From Epichloe hybrida (taxonomy: Eukaryota; Ascomycota; Sordariomycetes; Hypocreales; Clavicipitaceae), in NCBI GenBank assembly GCA_019022495.1, contig JAFEKR010000016.1, forward strand, positions 868,001-932,000: a DNA stretch of 64,000 nt, in the 5' to 3' direction. Below are positions 1 through 14,227 of this stretch, one piece after another (within the stretch, counting starts at the first letter, position 1; each line of letters begins with the position of its first letter). Made by a program: the position numbers and the translations under genes. Below the pieces are notes generated by a model. The model did no database searches. It was not told the DNA's origin and worked only from the letters and a program-made list of their open reading frames with translations.

Positions 1-298
1 ACAGAGGGAACGCGGCGGGCCTCAGCACACCCGATCACAAAAGGTACGCCGTGTGTGGTCGAGGGACGGAGAGTAGAAAAACGCATATGCCATAGCTAGC
101 AAGATATGCATGCGAAGACGAAAGATGAACATGAACCTGGGAATTATAATGCGGTTACGTCACATGAGATGAAGATGCAATGTCGGTAGCACTGTGAGGG
201 GGGGGGGTTTCTTTTTCTCAATTCATCTTGAATACTCTTTGATGTCATCTCATAATTTCTTCTTGCTCTACTATCTCTACAACCCAGATAATATGACG

Positions 299-2295
299 TC
301 AGCTGGCGATGCCATGATCAATTGCCGACTCTGCCCGACGAGGCTCCTCTCCATCTGGCATCATCAGCCCAAAGTCCTGCTCAGGCGGTAACTTGGGCAC
401 AGGGGGCGTTTCCTCTGGGGTGGAAGACTGGTCTCGCTGCTTTGCCCGCGTCACTCTGCTTGATTGCTGCTTGACCCACGAGTTGACTGTACGGAACCGG
501 GGCGGCATATCCTCACTCGCTTCCGTATAGACTGTATCACGTCTCTGACCATGACTGCTGACGCTTTCACGCTGTGCCACAGGAAAAGGCGCTTGCACAG
601 TGGTTTCGACGGCGGGCATGGTATACGAGTTGATGCCGTTGAAAGCATCCATGATGAACTGGCCGTCTCCGAAGCCCGAGGAAAGCGATGATATGTCGCT
701 GAGGCGCGGGTTTGGCGGTTGCGCCCATGAGCCAAGGGTATTGTTGTACTGAGCTTCGATGGACGAGACCGATTGCTTCGGCACATGGCGACTTGTTCCG
801 TCTGGCTGGCTGGCGCCATGGAAGCTGTTTCTGGTAATCTCTGTCTGGACCACTATCGCTGGTTGATTCGGCTGTTGAGCACCCAGTGATGACGCTACAT
901 AAGCCTTCTCGTTGAAAGGACCGACGTCTGAATGATCCAGGTTGGTCCACCCGCGTTCCTTGCCCTTGATATGATCCTTCAAGATTGGTATTCGGGGCAA
1001 CGTATTTTTTACCAGCATCTTGGGCTTCTCAAATGACATATCTCTCGGAAAAGGGGGTGGCCACTTCCTGGAGTTTTCAATGCCGTGACGACGCTTGTAC
1101 GTTCGCCAGAAGAGCCAGCCCAGGAAACAGAAAATGATTACTCCACCTGATTTCAGCACGTTAGTCCATACCCAGGGGGCTCGAAACGAGGATTTATATA
1201 AACAGCTTGCAAAGACTTACCAATCGAACCGACGGCTATTAGAGCCTTTTCAACCTTGGGGTGCAGCAAATCCTGGTGGTGCTCATGATGATGTTCCTGA
1301 GCAGAATCGTCGTATCCCAGTGTCGGAAGAGCACTGGCTGGACTCGTTGGACTGACTTGAGAGCTTGACTTGCTGGGTATAACGATAGGTTCTGCCGTGA
1401 GTTGAAATTCTACTCCTTTTCTGGCTCCTGAAGAAAGGGCAGGAATGGGCACTGTGACGACGGCTGTGAGTGCAGGTAACAACCTGCCAGATGCTGTCGT
1501 TGATTGACTGCTTTGTGAGGTTGACGCTGACAGCGTATTGAATTTCATGTCTGTTGTCTGACTGCTCTGAGGTAAAGAGTCACCGGGTGGAGATTCGATT
1601 GGGTTCATAACTTCTGTCGGTCGAGGCTACCCGGTTAGTTAGTATATCGTCGCGGTGATGGTTTTTTTTTTTCTTGTTCTTATTATCATGCGGAGGGAGA
1701 GTCTTACTGGCTTCCACGGGGTGGTTGAAGATGTTTGGGGAATGTCCGGTTGTTTTGTACTCGAGATCGTTGCCGCCGTGGGTGACGGCGGAGGTGGTGG
1801 TTCTTGTGGTTTGCTTGTCGGGCGGGACACAGGATAAGTTGGTGAAGCCAGCGAAGTATATGGAGGAAGTTCAGCTTCAGTTTTTTGGTTCGGAGGTGGA
1901 GTTTGGATTGGTTCAGGCCTGGCCTTGGTTTTCTTGGACTCGTGCTCGCTCTCGCTTTCGATCTCTTTATCACGTTCCTTTGCCTTTTTCGGGTCCAAAG
2001 CGTTGAAGATACCACTCACAACAGGCTGGGTAATATCCTTGAGGAGCCCTCTTTCGGCAAAATAAACACCCCCCTCATCATGGCCACCAACTCCGGCCAC
2101 AGCTCCCCCATCACGTCTTCTCCTTTCTCTCTCGACGGTTTGCTCCCTGCCTCGTCGTCGTAGCTTTGAAGACCTGGTGTCCAGTTCCTCGTCGCTTTCC
2201 TCGGCCCGAGCCCAGCTAGGATACTCCATAGGTAAGGTATTGGGTGGCGACGTAGTCTGGGCGGCAACGCCATGGGTTTCGGCGACTGGAACCAT
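299..2295 (-). CDS. Single-pass membrane protein of unknown function, 613 aa, three exons
   Basis: I do not recognise a named family. Three exons join in frame: 2295-1708, 1626-1221 and 1146-299. Introns 1707-1627 (GTAAGA donor, TACTAAC branch site) and 1220-1147 (GTAAGT donor, ACTAAC) are classical. The ATG at 2295 is the first in its frame. The N-terminal ~320 residues are low-complexity: an acidic/basic stretch rich in R and E, then Pro- and Ser/Thr-rich sequence. One hydrophobic helix (about residues 322-345, ALIAVGSIGGVIIFCFLGWL) is created only by the second splice and is followed by a basic WRTYKRR stop-transfer segment and a ~270-residue polar tail. No signal peptide is visible. The single helix with a basic flank suggests a type I-like or tail-exposed plasma-membrane or endomembrane protein. 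Function unknown. Confidence 0.8.
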
Positions 2296-4287
2296 GTTGA
2301 TATCGAGCCTTTTTAGTTTGAGATGAGAGCGAGTTTGAGATGAGAGCGAGCTCGATAGGCGACAGGTTTGATCTCTCAACAGGTTTCTTCAGACAAGACT
2401 TTGGTTTCACTGGCTCATGGCTGGATCGAAATATCCGTTGGCTTGTGAGCCCTGTCAGCCTTCTCGTAGGGATTCTCGGAAACCAGACAAACGATATATC
2501 CTAGTAGTAAAGCAGAATCAGGTAGTGAATGAGAACAGACAGGGCCTGCCCTGTGATGGAGGCTATGCGTAGACAACGACAGTGGTCACTGCCAATCTGC
2601 TCTTGGCTCAAGAAGCCATGAGATCTGAAATGGTCTTTGAAGATATTAAAGTTGCCAAGTCGAAAGATGCAGACGGCAAGGTGACAGAAAGGAAAAGGGG
2701 AAACATGGAAACAGGCTACGACGGAGCAGTCAGGGTCTGTATGGCACTACTTGATATGAGAAACAAGTCTGGTCCTTGTGGCTTCAGATATCACCGAGGG
2801 GCTGGCTGCCAGACCAAGTAGTAAAAAGTAGCCAACACAGTCAGCTCGGCCGGTCGGGATCCGGCAAGCTTTGCGCCTGCGACGACGTTACGCTCCGACA
2901 AGTAGTCTGTCTGGTACGTGGACCGGTGCGCCTTGGGCCTTGGGCCTTGGGCCTTGGGAAGAGGTCCGTGGCTGTCCGCGGCTGTCTGTCTGGAAGGCTT
3001 CCCAGACAGCATTGTCCGGAATCCATTCCGACGGCGTTCCACGTTGTGCGTGTTGAGGGACTTGAGACTACGGGTTGGCCCCTGCCCGCGCAGAAGGCTC
3101 TGTCGGAGTCATACTTGATGCTACTAGTTCGAGAATGGGTTCCAAAGCCGATGGAGGTGGATTCGAAAGAGCGAGCAGTCAATGGATGATGTGTAAATGC
3201 GTGCTAGTAGGTTTGGTGTTGTCAAAGAGACTCGTAGTTGCGACACAGATTGTCGTTAGAAGGGGGGTTTTCCGTCGCTGGTGTCGCAGATTCAAACAGC
3301 GCCCGTTTCAGAGTGCGGAGGGCCAGTTGGCAGTGAGTGGCCAGTGTCGGGAGCGGGATCGGGTGACTGGGAGAGCCAACGCTGAGGGGATGGTCGGCAA
3401 TTCGAGTTGAAGCGGTCTGGAGGATGAGCAGAGAGAAAGTCGTCTTGTTGGCCCGAACTGCAATGTCGGCGTGAACTCGACTTGTTAGTGACTGGACTCG
3501 ACCTGGACTCGACTTGTTGGACTCGACTTGTTGGACTCGACTTGTTGGACTCGACTTGTTGGACTCGACTTGTTGGTCTCGACTTGGTTGTGGTTTGAGA
3601 GATGCGCGCTGGGACCCACCCAGCTAGCAAGAGCAAGAGCAAGCAGCATAATATCATATTACGCAAATTGTGCCAGAAACCAAGTTCGGCGGGATAAACA
3701 CCTCGGCATTTCACACGAAAAAAAGGGTCTTTCTGTTTTGTTTGACATTTGGACGGAATCGAGCAAGTACCAGCAGCAGTTGCGTCGCTGACGAGTTAAC
3801 CCGATGCTGGCATGGCACGTCTTGAAATGCAAGTCGTAGAGTATCTATCTCATGGGGATTTTCCGCATCTTGTCCATGGCCAAGATATCACAGCGTAGAG
3901 GCTCAAGCGGCCAGGCCCTTATCGTACGCATGCAGCTGCTATCGGACCAGACTGATGTTATGCGGGGTTTTCAAATTCAATTTTTTTTTGGTGTCGAGAA
4001 AATTTCCGACTTGAGGGCGACTTGAGGGCGACTTGAGAACGACTTGACTCAGGCGGCCCCCAATTGCCAGCAGGGACGGGGGTAAAAGAGTCGGAAAAAA
4101 TAAAGCCGTAGCTTCCTGCTTAGAATTTACCTGTCAAACACATCTCTGTCACGTCGCGGTAACTTCTCCATCTACCATCCAGGCTGTTGCAGTTCACCTG
4201 CCACATCTTTCTGCTGGCGCGAGCTGTTTCCATTCATTTTCAACTTCTCGTCCGCGCGTCACACAGCTTCCCGCGAGCTCCGGCGCA
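2296..4287. other. Shared upstream region between divergent genes
   Basis: This 2.0-kb stretch separates the start codons of the membrane-protein gene (-) and the NADH dehydrogenase gene (+), so it must hold both promoters. No ORF in it looks like a protein. It contains a CCTTGGG tandem repeat near 2930-2960, the 14-bp minisatellite at 3505-3588, and a shorter GACTTGAGGGC repeat near 4010-4045. The last two share the word CGACTTG. Confidence 0.6.
3505..3588. repeat. Minisatellite, 14-bp unit
   Basis: Five perfect tandem copies of GGACTCGACTTGTT start at 3505, 3519, 3533, 3547 and 3561. A degenerate copy follows at 3575 and a partial one precedes near 3494. It lies in the shared upstream region about 0.7 kb before the NADH dehydrogenase start codon. 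Confidence 0.9.
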
Positions 4288-6181
4288 ATGGCGTCTTCTT
4301 CTCGAGCTCTGGCCGCTGTTGGCCTGACGAGTCAATTGGCACGTCCAGCCTGTATTGCGTCCAGGATGTATTCTACCACAGTTCGGAATCGTCCTCTCCG
4401 TTCGGCTCTCCGTCCAGCACAGCGGCCTTCTGTGTCCATGAAGCTTGCCGCGTCGCGCAGAATCGCTTTCCGCAGAGCCTACGCCAATGAGGCACCAAAG
4501 CCAACCCCCGGCAAGTTGCGCAAGACTTTGAGGTGGGCATGGAGATTGACCTACCTCTCTGCCGCCGGCCTGGTCGGCTACACTTGCCTCATTGTGTACC
4601 AAGATCGTTATCCTGAGCCGCAATTCGAACCGGATCCTTCCAAAAAGACACTCGTCATCTTAGGTGAGAAGCGACATCGGACCTTATTCTCATCATGCGC
4701 TTGGGAACGGAAACGCTAACTTTGGGCTACAGGAACCGGCTGGGGCTCCGTCGCCTTGCTCAAGAAGCTGGATACCGAAAACTACAATGTCGTTGTTGTG
4801 TCACCTCGCAACTACTTCTTGTTTACTCCTCTGTTGCCCTCGTGTACCACCGGAACCATCGAACACAGATCCATCATGGAGCCTGTACGAGCCATTCTTC
4901 GACACAAAAAGGCCGCCGTCAAATTCTATGAGGCGGAGGCTTCTTCCATTGACCCTGACCGAAAGGTGATCAAGATCGTCGATAATTCAGAAATCAAGGG
5001 TGCGACCTCGGAGACGGAGATTCCTTACGACATGCTTGTAATCGGTGTCGGTGCTGAGAACGCGACATTCGGTATTCCTGGCGTGCGCGAAAACAGCTGC
5101 TTCCTCAAGGAGATTGGCGATGCGCAGCGAATTCGCAAGAAGATCATGGATTGTGTCGAGACGGCCGCTTTCAAAGGCCAAACTCCCGAGGAAGTGGACA
5201 GGCTAATGCACATGGTCGTGGTTGGTGGTGGTCCTACAGGCGTCGAATTTGCTGGCGAATTGCAGGATTTCTTTGAAGAGGACATCAAGAAACTTGTACC
5301 GGAGATCAGCCCTCACTTCAAGGTCACGCTAATCGAAGCCTTGCCCAACGTTCTACCGTCCTTTTCCAAGCAGCTGATTGATTACACCGAGAACACACTC
5401 CGCGAAGAGAAGATTGACATCAAGACGAAGACTATGGTGAAAAGAGTTACTGACAAGACTGTCGAGGCCGAGATCTCACGTCCAGATGGCGGTAAAGAAC
5501 GGGTTGAAATTCCCTATGGTCTCTTGGTCTGGGCAACAGGAAACGCTGTCCGGCCCATTGTCAAAGATTTGATATCTCGCATTCCAGCTCAGAAGGATTC
5601 GCGCCGAGGTCTGGCTGTGAATGAGTACCTCGTTGTTCAAGGTACCCGTGACATCTGGGCCATCGGTGATTGTGCTGTGGCCGGATATGCGCCTACCGCT
5701 CAGGTGGCATCTCAGGAAGGCAATTTTCTTGGGCGCCTGTTCAATAACATGGCCAAGACTGAGAACCACGAGGCTCGTATCCAGGAGCTGAGTAGTAAGA
5801 TGAATCTACAGGGCGGCAACTCAGCCGAGGCAGCCCGTGAGATTGAAAGTCTGGAAAAACAATTGCGAAGAATGAAGGACATTAAGCCGTTCAGATATAG
5901 TCACCAAGGTAGCTTGGCCTATATTGGTAGCGAGAAGGCCGTTGCAGATGTCAGTTGGTGGAACGGAAACCTGGCCACGGGTGGCAGTCTGACCTATCTC
6001 TTCTGGCGCAGTGCCTACTTGTCCATGTGCTTTAGCAGTGAGTTTTCTCCCTTCACTTTTTCTTTGCCTCGGTTGCATTTTCTCCTGAGCTAACCAAACA
6101 TGTGCAGCACGCAATCGAGTCCTGGTCATTCTGGATTGGCTCAAGTCAAAGGCATTTGGACGCGACGTGTCACGAGAGTAA
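4288..6181 (+). CDS. NDE1: External alternative NADH dehydrogenase (mitochondrial, rotenone-insensitive), 584 aa
   Basis: Type II NAD(P)H:ubiquinone oxidoreductase, oxidising cytosolic NADH and passing electrons to ubiquinone without proton pumping. Exons 4288-4663, 4733-6037 and 6108-6181 join in frame; introns of 69 and 70 bp have GTGAG donors and GCTAAC/GCTAACC branch sites. The N-terminus is a Ser/Arg-rich mitochondrial presequence, followed by a hydrophobic helix (about residues 93-111) that in external (NDE) enzymes anchors the protein facing the intermembrane space. Two Rossmann folds are visible: VILGTGWG near residue 126 (FAD) and VVVGGGPTGVEFAGEL near 286 (NADH). A coiled-coil-like insertion (residues ~490-520) occupies the place where Ca-dependent forms carry an EF-hand; no EF-hand is seen, so this is likely a Ca-independent NDE. 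The terminal 25 residues come from a short third exon and resemble the family's membrane-associating tail. Confidence 0.92.
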
Positions 6182-7206
6182 GAAGTACCATGGTAGAGTC
6201 GGAGTGCCCTGCGTTGGGATCTATGTGGGAAAGGGGGGTGGATTTTTTTAGATGGTATTCACTTCTTAATTTTGTACGGGATATTCGGGACGCCTTGTGA
6301 TTAGATCCGGGACGTATCACCGCCTTTTACTTTGTTTTTCGTTTATGTTGCTATAGGTTTAGAGGCGGGAGAGCCCGTCATATATAATAACGGCATCTGT
6401 AGGTGGGCAATAGACGTGACGGCATTACCAGATCTAATATCAACCTACTGCCAAGTCATCATGTGCTACGTGTGACCTGCCACACTTGTTGCTTAACCTT
6501 CACACGTAGAGTTGGGTAAAGGCTGGTAAAAGGGACGAAATGTCTGTAAATTACTCATGTGAGGTCGTGGAGTCGGATCCTTTTTTTTGTGGCAGCGGCG
6601 TCGCCGATTGGGGACCAGAAGGCACATTTTGCGCTGGCAATTGTCGAAATTGTCATGATAAGTCTACGCAAGTATCACTCGCTGATTGAAATCATCTCAA
6701 GGACAGACATGAGCACAGTTTCGATCAGATATCTCGACGAAAGCGGTAGGAGAGTCAGAAAGGTGTCGGGTAGGTCTATTGGAACATGCGCAAATGTAGC
6801 AGCCAATCAAAGAGAAAGCCCCACCACAGACTCCAGACAGGATTATGTACGGAGTATTCCGTACGGACTACGGATTACTTAGCGCGGTTATTGGCAGAAA
6901 AAAAAAAAAAAAATGAAAATTGATGAGGCAGAGGCAGGGGGCTAGCCTGCCTAACAGGGCGACGAAACCAAAGGGGGAAAAAAAAAGCCCACGCGCGAGG
7001 CAGAAAAACTTGACTCCTGCAAACCTCGCACAACGCAACGCTAACACTCAACCCTTTCTGTTTGCATTCCCTTTTCATCCGTCCACAAGCGGATCATTAT
7101 CAGATCTCAACGTACATTTTCGCCCACAGTCATTGTCTTGCATCTACGCCGTCTTCACGTCAGGCAAGCATCGGGAAGCTAGTTCTCACAGGACAAACAC
7201 TTGAAC
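6182..7206. other. Intergenic region: NDE1 3' end and dbp2 promoter
   Basis: No gene is recognisable. The first part is the NDE1 3' flank. The part before 7207 should hold the dbp2 promoter and leader; it contains a CCAAT pentamer (AGCCAATC) near 6800, the 9-mer TACGGAGTA at 6848-6856 followed by its partial mirror TCCGTACGG, and an A-run near 6900. Confidence 0.5.
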
Positions 7207-9741
<2,535 letters not shown>

Positions 9742-12700
9742 GAAGAAAAAACCTTGGCAGCTTCACCACGAGCTGACTTGGTCGTCTCAGCCAACTCCAA
9801 CAACCAGCCACTCGGCAATAGACGCTGGTAAGAAGACTTTGTGACGACAGTTGGCTCGGGGGTCTGTCTTTCTTTGGGGTGAAATAGGTCTCCTACACGG
9901 CTCCACCTTGACATGAAGTCAAGTGAAGCAAAACAAAAGAAGGCAAGGCACACGACACGAACACCGGCGTTTGATAGAGGGTACAGGGTATTGTTCATTC
10001 CCCCTTCCCCCTTCTCATAACTAGACATGGGCGCGCAGATATTGCGCACCCACAGTGTTATGTTCGTTTTGTTGACCATCATTATGGGATGTTATCCATG
10101 TTTTCTTATGCCACTTACCCCAGTCATTTCTGCAGTATTCAGAGGTATTTACACATAAGCATTGGCGTGAGCACCGCGCCAAATATTGCAGATGTAATTT
10201 GATAGATGCCACGGGCAAGAACAAGTCGAGTTAAACGTGCAACGGCCATACTCAGGAGATGGGGCTTTCTTATAGAGTACTGTAGTTTATATAAAAGTAA
10301 TTGGCGTTTTGACCAAGTGCAAAACCCACTGCCTATGCTGACCCTTTGATGCTGGCCTACTAACCAAGCGATGGCAATAACCTTTTGTTTCTTTCTGTTT
10401 TGCTTTACTAGATGCAAACATGAATGGATGCTATTCATTGCTCTGGAGAAATGGCAAGTGTGAGCCAACACGCAAGGATGTCAGGAAGAGAGATTCGTGA
10501 TGGCTCTACACGCTCGTCGCCGTAGCTACTACTGGTGACGAATTCTGATGCCTGAACGAAGGCGTAAATTTACGTCAGTCCCCTCGCACTAATGAATGCT
10601 TCAACGGCCGGCCGCAACTCGTTGTGAAGCACCTCTGAGCGCCTGGTAAACAAACGCAGCCGGGAAAGGAACAATAACCACGAGGACAAGACGGTCTTGG
10701 ACTCCATTCCTGGAGACTAGACTACTGATTTCATATCACCGCGTTCACCGGCCGTAGCATTACATGTAGCTATGTACTTGTACGGGACGGTCGTTTCCGG
10801 ACGGCTCATGTCTTGTATTGACGTGTGGCAGTTACGTATGCCCTTTGCCGTTTTATATCCTGAATTGTGATCATTCGAGTTTAGGTTACCCCCCCCCCCC
10901 TCCCCCCGGGGTGAAAGGGGGGTGGAAGGGGGGTGGGCTAGTTTTCGGCAAACTGCGGGCTACGGAGGCAGGGGTGTTTTTATTTTTTTTTTATTTTTTT
11001 ATTAACAACTGCTAGTTGTGTTTTCGTTGAGTGGAATATGTATGGGGAAGTATGGTCGCATGAGTTTCCGAAAAGGACTTCACTTTAAGACAAGATGACC
11101 GGTGTACTCTGCGACAACGGGCCAAAGGGAAGGGGGCGTGTTGTTCTGCCCTGGGGAACAGCGAGCCTGGGGGTTTTTGGCTGGGAAAGCTGAGTGAGTG
11201 GTTACATAGGTACGGGAAGTATGTACAGACAGCATCAAGTCTGACCATGTAGACAGAAGAGACAAGACAAGGGGGCCGTGATGAACAAATTACATGTATA
11301 TTCCATGGTTTTTGGGGGGGGGGGGGGGGGCAAAAAGTTCTGGACGACTACGGAGTACGTACGGGCTTACTCACACCCCTTTGGTATGCCGCGTATTTGC
11401 TTTATTATGTAGATACAGAAATGAAGATGGGTGCCGAAAAGCAAAAAAAAAAAAATCACCCATTATTTTTTTTCCCCCCCCCGCGTGCTTTGCCCGACGC
11501 AACTCGAACAAGGTCAGCAAAAGCCTGAAACATGGCCGTTGGAGGCGTGCGTAGCGGACATGGTGGGTTGAAAAGTGGCTGGGCTCATTGGCAAAGGGGG
11601 GGGGGGGCGCTTGCAAGCCATGATGGACCGGCGGCGGTCGATCGAGGCTAAAATAAAACCGGGAACGTGGGAACGTGGAATTTTTTTTTTTTTTTTTTTG
11701 TTTTCAGCGGCACGGAGGAGAATCTAGTAATTCCGATGGCGTGGTCCGTGTGTCCGTTCGACGTGCTTAACCCCGAAGAGCTAGCTAGCTGGCGGTGGCC
11801 CCTCGCAAAAGCTGCCAGATACGCGCCACCTGAGTCTAGCCTTGACTTGTTCAGGCAAGGCTGTGTGTGTGTGTGGCTGGCAGACTGACTAGCTGGGGTG
11901 AAGGGGGGGGTGAAGGGGGATAGGTAGGTGTCTGATATACATTTCTTTTATCTTCTATATTGCTTATTTTCAATGAATTGCATCGCGGGCATGTTCCAAG
12001 TCGGCCTGCGAAAGCGACTGAATCTGAATCGAAGAATCCCGCCGTTCGCCGTCGTAGCCAAAATTTGCCAACAAACCAGGCGCTCCTCCTTTCCTGCCCA
12101 CGACGTATGTATGTATGTATGTACATATGTGAAAGGGAGGGCCGCCCCCCCCCCCATCGGCCCGGAGGTCCGGAGGTACCCAGAAGAGAAAGTGAAAAGG
12201 AGAGGAAAAACGAACAACAACTCTACATTGTAGACGTCGGCGACCCGACCGACCCGACCGGTTGACCGACGCAGAGGCGAGCGGACTTGGCCGATGAGCA
12301 AAACGAAAACTGAGGTCGGGGTCAGTACCCATTCCGAAAACCATCGGCCTACGGAGTAGTTGGACGGGAAAAAAATGTACCCAAAAAATCCGTCCCGATT
12401 TCCCCTCGTTGTCAGCACAGTGTGTATTTCGTCTCATACAGTGCAGATGGGGCATGATGACATGGGAGAACGGTGAAAAGCAGGGGAGGGGGGGGGGGCA
12501 ATTCTACATGCATTGTACGCACCAACCTCGTCACCCCTCGTCTGCTTGCTGTGGTTGCTTCCTTTTCTTCAATTGTGCAGAGGAACATGGTCCTCGATCA
12601 CGGAGGCACCAGACCCGCGGCAATGTGGAGTGCGTGCAGTCGGTCTCCCGTGGCTCCCAGCAAGGGGACGACGTGGGTGATTCCTTATTATTCCTTGCGT

Positions 12701-14189
12701 TTGGATCCGATGGCACGCGCCCGAATTCCCATTAGCCTGCGCGGATTCCACAGTACAGAACAAGGAGGAGTGGAGGAGGAGGAGGAGGAGAGGCAGCCAG
12801 GCAGGCATGCGGGTGACTTATTTACAGCAGCCTTCCCGGTCCATCTAGCAATATACGTAACATTTGAAATTCATCTGATCTATACATAATTATAACCTAT
12901 GCTCCGTACATACACATGATGTATATAGCTGTACTTTGAACCGTCTCAGGGGGTTTAAGGCAATGCTGGCACTCACGTTTTGCCTTCACAGTTGGTGATG
13001 ATCTCAAAGGGGGAGTGGTCGCCATCATACGCCAGCCAGCATCATGGGGGTGTTCCAAGTAACTTCAAGGTGGGGGGAGTTTCCTTTTTCTACTCTTCTT
13101 TGTAATCGACCATATTTTCCGGATGCGTTGCGTTGCGTTGCGACGGCCGCGGTTCTATTCGCAGCGAAGGGGGGAAGTGAAAAAAAAAAGAAAGAAAAAA
13201 AGACATCGCGAAAAGTCTGATGTTTTCCCTTGCGGCGTGCAAGCCCAGAGGTCGATGCTATATGGCCTTGGCGCTGAGAATGCTCTCACGCGCGCGCGAT
13301 CTAAATCAAGCATCTCACCAAGGCTTGGAGTATTGGAGTTGTGGAGGATGGATGTACCGCGGGGGAAATCGTACATAGGAAGCATCCCTCGCGGTAACTC
13401 GTTACTCCTTGCTTGGTATTATCTATTCCACCACAAATCTCGGGGCGACGAGCCCCGGCTCTGGTTGGCACCGTCCAGAGAGCCAGGAAGTTTGATTTGT
13501 ACTTCCCACAATCTTCTGAATGGATGAGCTTGTAGGCATGTACATATAGGCATGTGCTGGCTGGATTGCATTATACATGTACATTCATACACTACAGCCA
13601 CCCAAGTTAAGCGAGTGGTATCACTGTTGACTTGCCACTTATTCCCCCTTACATGTAGTATCGTATCATCCCCAATGATATAACTTTCCAGCGGATTAGC
13701 ATCAGCGAGGGTCCAGACGGGAGTGATGATTCATCTCCCTGCCGGCGGTACTATACATAATGACGTCCTGAACATGGCTCATTTGACCTCGAGCAGTGCC
13801 GACAAGGGCAACGGGTCTTGAATTTGAGCGGCTTTAGTGCCGCTGTTGTCATTGATGGTTGGATCGTCGGCCCGCTAGGGGCATTGTGAGGTGGGGAGAT
13901 GATGAGGCAGCTGAGCTAGTCTTACACAAGCTCTGCTTTGAGGCTGAGTTTATTTCACTCTCCGTCCGTTTAACTCTGGTAATTTACACAGGGCTGTAGA
14001 TGGGGCCGACCCGAGCTTTTGGGTGCCGTTCTAGTAAGTTCATGACTTGTCCAGCATCTATTGCCTGCTATTGCCTGCAGAAACGGTGACAGGAAGAATA
14101 CCAACTAGCTGGGGGAAAATGTCAGACACTTGGCGCAAATCTGAAAGGCTTGTATGTAGTGCAAGTGTGGCGAGTTCTACCATGCGAAG

Positions 14190-14190
<1 letters not shown>

Positions 14191-14227
<37 letters not shown>
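14191..14227. repeat. TCTG tetranucleotide microsatellite
   Basis: About nine uninterrupted TCTG units in the gene-free stretch. Confidence 0.95.

Noticed and set aside
11948..12455. Two overlapping open frames of about 160 codons (minus strand) in different frames
   Set aside because: Both are created by low-complexity C- and TATG-rich sequence; neither resembles a protein.
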